DNA from: Desulfurellales bacterium
GTDB lineage: Bacteria; Campylobacterota_A; Desulfurellia; Desulfurellales; Hippeaceae
Assembly: GCA_027014115.1 (NCBI GenBank)
Contig: JALWEJ010000056.1
Span: forward strand, 1 to 35,512
Reading direction: 5' to 3'
DNA length: 35,512 nt
The notes under the pieces were generated by a model, which saw only the letters and a list, made by a program, of their open reading frames with translations, was not told where the DNA came from and did no database searches. Shown here piece after piece: positions 32,255 to 35,512 of the stretch (position 1 is its first letter; every line of letters starts with the position of its first letter). A program made the position numbers and the translations under genes.

Positions 32255-33700
32255 TCATTCTCCTTCAACAGTACAATTTCTTTTCTCTTTTGCTTTATAC
32301 AAAGCCTTATCAGCTCTTTCTATAATGGACTCTATAGTATCTTTCTCTTTAAACTGAGTTATACCTAAGCTCACAGTAATACTAAATGTCTGATCTTTAT
32401 ACTTAAACTTTAATGCGGCAACTGCCTCTCTTATTTTTTCTGCAACAACAAAAGCACTCTCTTTCGTGGAGTTTGGAAGTATGACTATAAACTCCTCGCC
32501 ACCGTATCTTGTCAATATGTCAACGCCCCTTATAACCGACTGGACTGTGGAGCAGAATTTTTTCAAAACGGCATCCCCCACAAGATGGCCGTATGTGTTG
32601 TTGACATTGCTGAAATGGTCTAAATCAGCCATTATGATGGATACTGGATGCTGATAACGTACAGCTCTTTCCATCTCCTGCTTTAGAAAATGTATTAACC
32701 CCCTTCTGTTGTAAACACCAGTGAGCTGGTCTATTATCAGATTGTTTTTTGCCTCATTTATCTGGTTTTTTAGTGTTTCTATAACAACCTTTGCCTCTTC
32801 CATTTTTTTTGAATACTCTTCAATCTCGTTTTTCATATTTATTGTTGTGTCTTTTATTTTTATTGCTATGCCTATAAGCCGTTTACTCAGCTCATCAACA
32901 TCAAGACTACCCTTTTCCATAGCTTCGTTAATCTCGTCAATATGCCCTTGAAATGCTCCAACATAATCGTTGGAGGATGAACTGAATGTCGTTATTGTGT
33001 AAATAAGTGCTTTGAGAGCTTTGTTTAGCTTAAGATGCAGAGATTGAATATACTCTTCTTCGATTTCTTCTTTTTCTTTTATGAGTTCCTTAATCTCTTT
33101 TCTTACTTCCTCATTGTCAATTTTATAGGGATTGACTGAAATCCTGTCCTGCAAGTCCTTAACCTTTTCAAGAAATCTCCTTGCATCCAAAGAATCGCTT
33201 TCGATGTAAAGCAGCGAAAACAGTATGTCAACTATATCTCTATACACAACATCCTTTGTATCTTTTTTTGAGGAATAGCCAAGCCCGACAAGCAGCTCTT
33301 TTGTTGCAGAAAGTGATTCTATATCAAGTTTCTCTTTTAGAGTAAGCTTAACATCTTCAAGTGTCTTTTTCCATTTATTGGAATCTTCAAGATTTTTTGT
33401 GAGACTAATGAGCATATTTATATTACCCAAAACCAATCTGTTAAATTTTTCTTTCTTGCTTGATACATACTCATCATACTCTATTACAAAATCGGCTATG
33501 TCGTTTCTTAGATTCATCAGCTTTTCTGTATTTTCTTCATATTTAATCTGCTTTGCACTGTCTTTAAAGGTATCTATTTTGGAATCTATATCTTCATCAT
33601 GTATCTTTAGGGCATTAAGTATATGAACTATCACCATGACAAGATTTTCGATATATGTGGAACAAGTTGTTTTATTCTTCTGTTTTTTTGCAAGCAGCAT
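32255..33700 (-). CDS. Diguanylate cyclase with long N-terminal helical region
   Basis: This 481-residue protein has about 320 residues of helical, coiled-coil-prone sequence rich in Glu and Lys, with no receiver, PAS or membrane segment that I recognise. A GGDEF domain follows (about 322-475) with intact GGEEF at 400-404 and an I-site RGVD (391-394). It should synthesise c-di-GMP; the N-terminal region probably drives dimerisation or partner binding. A GGAGGG ribosome site precedes the ATG. It is co-transcribed with the M24 peptidase gene. Confidence 0.9.
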   Translation of the reverse strand: MLLAKKQKNKTTCSTYIENLVMVIVHILNALKIHDEDIDSKIDTFKDSAKQIKYEENTEKLMNLRNDIADFVIEYDEYVSSKKEKFNRLVLGNINMLISLTKNLEDSNKWKKTLEDVKLTLKEKLDIESLSATKELLVGLGYSSKKDTKDVVYRDIVDILFSLLYIESDSLDARRFLEKVKDLQDRISVNPYKIDNEEVRKEIKELIKEKEEIEEEYIQSLHLKLNKALKALIYTITTFSSSSNDYVGAFQGHIDEINEAMEKGSLDVDELSKRLIGIAIKIKDTTINMKNEIEEYSKKMEEAKVVIETLKNQINEAKNNLIIDQLTGVYNRRGLIHFLKQEMERAVRYQHPVSIIMADLDHFSNVNNTYGHLVGDAVLKKFCSTVQSVIRGVDILTRYGGEEFIVILPNSTKESAFVVAEKIREAVAALKFKYKDQTFSITVSLGITQFKEKDTIESIIERADKALYKAKEKRNCTVEGE

Positions 33701-33762
33701 AAAAACCCTCCGTTATTTTACAAAAAACAGTTTGACAAACAAGACACAAGCAATTACTCTAT

Positions 33763-33790
33763 ATTATAGCAAACAGCTGCTATTTGTCCA
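33763..33790 (-). promoter_or_regulatory. Promoter of the diguanylate cyclase/M24 peptidase operon
   Basis: On the minus strand TGGACA (33785-33790) and a perfect TATAAT (33763-33768) are spaced by 16 bases. Two inverted repeats lie in the same divergent interval: ATAGCA/TGCTAT (33766-33783) over the -10 region and GTTTG-A-CAAAC (33730-33740). Either could be an operator. A rightward promoter for the kinase gene is not clear. Confidence 0.6.
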
Positions 33791-33807
33791 ATTTTTAGGT
33801 GGTGTGA

Positions 33808-35112
33808 GTGGTTAAAACCGAAAGGTTTATCTCTATAGAACAAACAAATCTTATATTACTAACAATAAGATTAATCTCTGTAACAGGAGGCATCTTTTGG
33901 GCAATCATGCCCCAGCTTTACACCGTAAACTGCAACAAACTGTATCTGATTTTTATATACAATGTAATAATAGCAATATACGCGCTGTTTTTCATTGTAC
34001 GCTTCTTCGTACAAAAAAAGGATGACAAAACCTGTTTTTTTTGTTTGTTTACATTCTTGTTTGACGAATTGGTTATTTCATACTTTATCTACGCAACAGG
34101 CGGAGAAACAAGTCCGTTTTATTCCGGCTATTTCGTAATAATTAGTTTTACAGCATTTATTTTAGGGACAAGAATGGCTATAATAACGGCACTGTTTGGA
34201 GGTGTATCTTTTGTTTTTGCAAACTCCTATTACGGAATAGGCTTATACAATATACTGGAGTATGTATACAAAATAGCACCGTTTTTTATAATAGCCTACC
34301 CCACTGGCATACTCAGTGATATTGCAGAAAAACATATAAAAGAGATTGATACATTAAACGACACACTTAATGCCAAAAACAAAGAGCTTGAGGAATCTTT
34401 AAACAAGATTGAATCGATGCAAAAACAACTTCTAAAAAGAGAAAAGGAAAAGGTATTCTTAGAGCTTACAGAAAATGTGGCACACAGATTTAGAAACCCG
34501 CTTATGAGCATAGGCGGAATGGCAGACCTTATTGAAAAGAAAATAAAAAATACAGACAACGAATCAAACATAAAAAAATATGTAGAACACATAAAAATAG
34601 AAAGCAAAAAATTATCAATACTACTTGACAACCTCCTGCAGATGAGTGATACAAGTATTGAATTGAAATTTGCATCCATCCAAAAAATAACAAATAAAGT
34701 CCTTGAAGAACTGCAGGACAAAATCAATAGCTACAACATAACCATAAAAAAGGATGTTGATGAAAAAATACCCCCAACAAGAATAGATGAGAGAAAACTC
34801 TACATTGCCTTAAGAAATATTATTGACGAGAGTCTGGAATCTATGAAAAGCGGAGGAACACTAACCATTAAAGTCATTCATTCAAAAGAAGAAAAAGACG
34901 GCATGATTGAAATATCGATAAAAGATACAGGTCTCGGAATACCCAAAGAAATTTTGGAAAATATTTTTCAACCCTTTAAATCCGGTGGTGATGTCAAAAA
35001 AGGCGTTGCACTCCCTATTGCAAAACATTCCATTGAACTTATAGGTGGGGTTTTGCAGATTGAAAGCAAGGTTGGAGAAGGAACCGTTTTTAAAATTCTG
35101 TTACCGGTATAA
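33808..35112 (+). CDS. Membrane histidine kinase with atypical catalytic boxes
   Basis: This 434-residue protein starts at GTG 33808 with AGGTGG upstream. About six membrane segments fill residues 12-170, followed by a coiled coil (171-215). The H-box has His226 in VAHRFRNPLMSIGG, where the residue after His is Arg rather than the usual Glu or Asp. The ATPase domain keeps DTGLGIP (Asp373), but the N-box reads NIIDESLESM, with Glu341 where Asn normally binds magnesium, and the G2 box reads GVALPIA instead of GxGLGL. Kinase activity may therefore be reduced or absent. No response regulator is adjacent. The next gene, amrS, has its ribosome site overlapping this stop codon. Confidence 0.85.
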   Translation: MVKTERFISIEQTNLILLTIRLISVTGGIFWAIMPQLYTVNCNKLYLIFIYNVIIAIYALFFIVRFFVQKKDDKTCFFCLFTFLFDELVISYFIYATGGETSPFYSGYFVIISFTAFILGTRMAIITALFGGVSFVFANSYYGIGLYNILEYVYKIAPFFIIAYPTGILSDIAEKHIKEIDTLNDTLNAKNKELEESLNKIESMQKQLLKREKEKVFLELTENVAHRFRNPLMSIGGMADLIEKKIKNTDNESNIKKYVEHIKIESKKLSILLDNLLQMSDTSIELKFASIQKITNKVLEELQDKINSYNITIKKDVDEKIPPTRIDERKLYIALRNIIDESLESMKSGGTLTIKVIHSKEEKDGMIEISIKDTGLGIPKEILENIFQPFKSGGDVKKGVALPIAKHSIELIGGVLQIESKVGEGTVFKILLPV

Positions 35113-35124
35113 GGAGTTTTTGTC

Positions 35125-35512
35125 ATGAAAGAAGCATATCTTTACAAACAATTGGAAAACAAAAAAGTTAGATGCGATTTATGCAGTTTTAGATGTGTTA
35201 TAGAAAACAATGAAAGAGGTCAGTGTCATGTAAGAGAGAACAGGGGTGGAAAACTGTATTCGCTTGCGTTTGGAAAAGCAGTTGCAAAATCGGTTGATCC
35301 GATAGAAAAAAAACCGCTTTTTCACTTTATGCCAAATACAAAATCATTTTCCATTGCAACAGTAGGGTGTAATTTTGCATGCCTCTACTGTCAAAACCAC
35401 GAAATAAGCCAATACCCTTTAGAAAACTCAGGAGCTGTTGCTGGTGAAGAATATCCGCCCGAAAAAATTGTTGAGGATGCAGTAAATTCAGGCTGCAAAT
35501 CCATAGCATACA
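35125..35512 (+). CDS. amrS: AmmeMemoRadiSam system radical SAM enzyme, N-terminal part (cut by window edge)
   Basis: The frame is open from ATG 35125 to the window end, giving 129 residues. AAGGAG lies 8 bases upstream. The N-terminus has Cys17, Cys20, Cys24 and Cys34 (CDLCSFRC, then GQCHVREN). The radical SAM cluster motif is C-x3-C-x2-C at Cys82, Cys86 and Cys89 (VGCNFACLYCQN). This matches AmrS, related to the pyruvate formate-lyase activating enzyme family and usually encoded with AmrA (AMMECR1) and AmrB (MEMO). Those partners are not inside the window. Its substrate is not known. It is probably co-transcribed with the preceding kinase. Confidence 0.88.
   Translation, partial: MKEAYLYKQLENKKVRCDLCSFRCVIENNERGQCHVRENRGGKLYSLAFGKAVAKSVDPIEKKPLFHFMPNTKSFSIATVGCNFACLYCQNHEISQYPLENSGAVAGEEYPPEKIVEDAVNSGCKSIAY

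Noticed and set aside
1-35512. CRISPR array, insertion sequence, prophage or integrative element
   Set aside because: No regularly spaced repeats, transposase, integrase or attachment-like direct repeats were seen.

Overview
This 35.5-kb window looks like chromosomal backbone of a low-GC, Gram-negative, sulfur-respiring anaerobe. The gene content shows this directly: a three-subunit membrane molybdoenzyme of the polysulfide/thiosulfate/sulfur reductase type, a cytochrome bd oxidase, a GlcDF-type hydroxyacid dehydrogenase, and many c-di-GMP signalling proteins. Desulfurellales (Hippea, Desulfurella) or Deferribacterota would fit, but no rRNA or other decisive marker is present, so this placement is inference. 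Genes are tightly packed, often overlapping or separated by 0-15 bases. I see no insertion sequence, prophage or CRISPR array, and no gene-free stretch longer than 300 bases.

Layout. 1-1948 (+): a two-gene trans-3-hydroxy-L-proline module, with a dehydratase carrying an in-frame TAG and a pyrroline-2-carboxylate reductase frameshifted in an A8 run; both appear inactivated. A bidirectional hairpin terminator separates it from cydAB (-). 4349-4690: cydA promoter, tRNA-Gly(CCC), and a hairpin. 4678-8963 (-): membrane anchor, four-cluster ferredoxin subunit and Tat-exported molybdopterin catalytic subunit of a sulfur-compound reductase. 9162-10190 (-): a soluble sensor-like protein with no output domain. 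10340-12855 (-): ugd translationally coupled to a tandem-HD protein. 12990-16534 (+): der, nth, a YkgJ-like Cys-cluster protein, a FliK-like protein and a bcp peroxiredoxin. 16597-21891 (+): a large secreted PKD-repeat protein with a C-terminal GGGGC/membrane/RRR tail, an overlapping CPBP/CAAX-type intramembrane protease, a second secreted protein, and mobA. 21886-28774 (-): a DUF3783-like protein with a degenerate GGDEF protein, then pgeF, serS, galU, glcF and glcD. 28912-31190 (+): hemB and a PleD-like diguanylate cyclase. 31199-33700 (-): an M24 peptidase and a second diguanylate cyclase. 33808-35512 (+): an atypical membrane histidine kinase and the start of amrS, cut by the window edge.

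How the genes fit together. Electrons from 2-hydroxyacids (GlcDF) could feed quinones that are re-oxidised either by the periplasmic sulfur-compound reductase or, when oxygen intrudes, by cytochrome bd. MobA supplies the bis-guanine dinucleotide form of the molybdenum cofactor needed by the reductase, and HemB makes tetrapyrrole for the oxidase hemes. GalU and Ugd make UDP-glucose and UDP-glucuronate for surface polysaccharide, a typical output of c-di-GMP signalling, which is represented by two complete GGEEF enzymes, one degenerate GGDEF protein and one tandem-HD protein.

The most system-like locus is the secreted protein plus overlapping CPBP protease at 16597-19649, which looks like a dedicated one-substrate C-terminal sorting pair. 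Several signalling proteins also show altered catalytic motifs and may work as receptors rather than enzymes.
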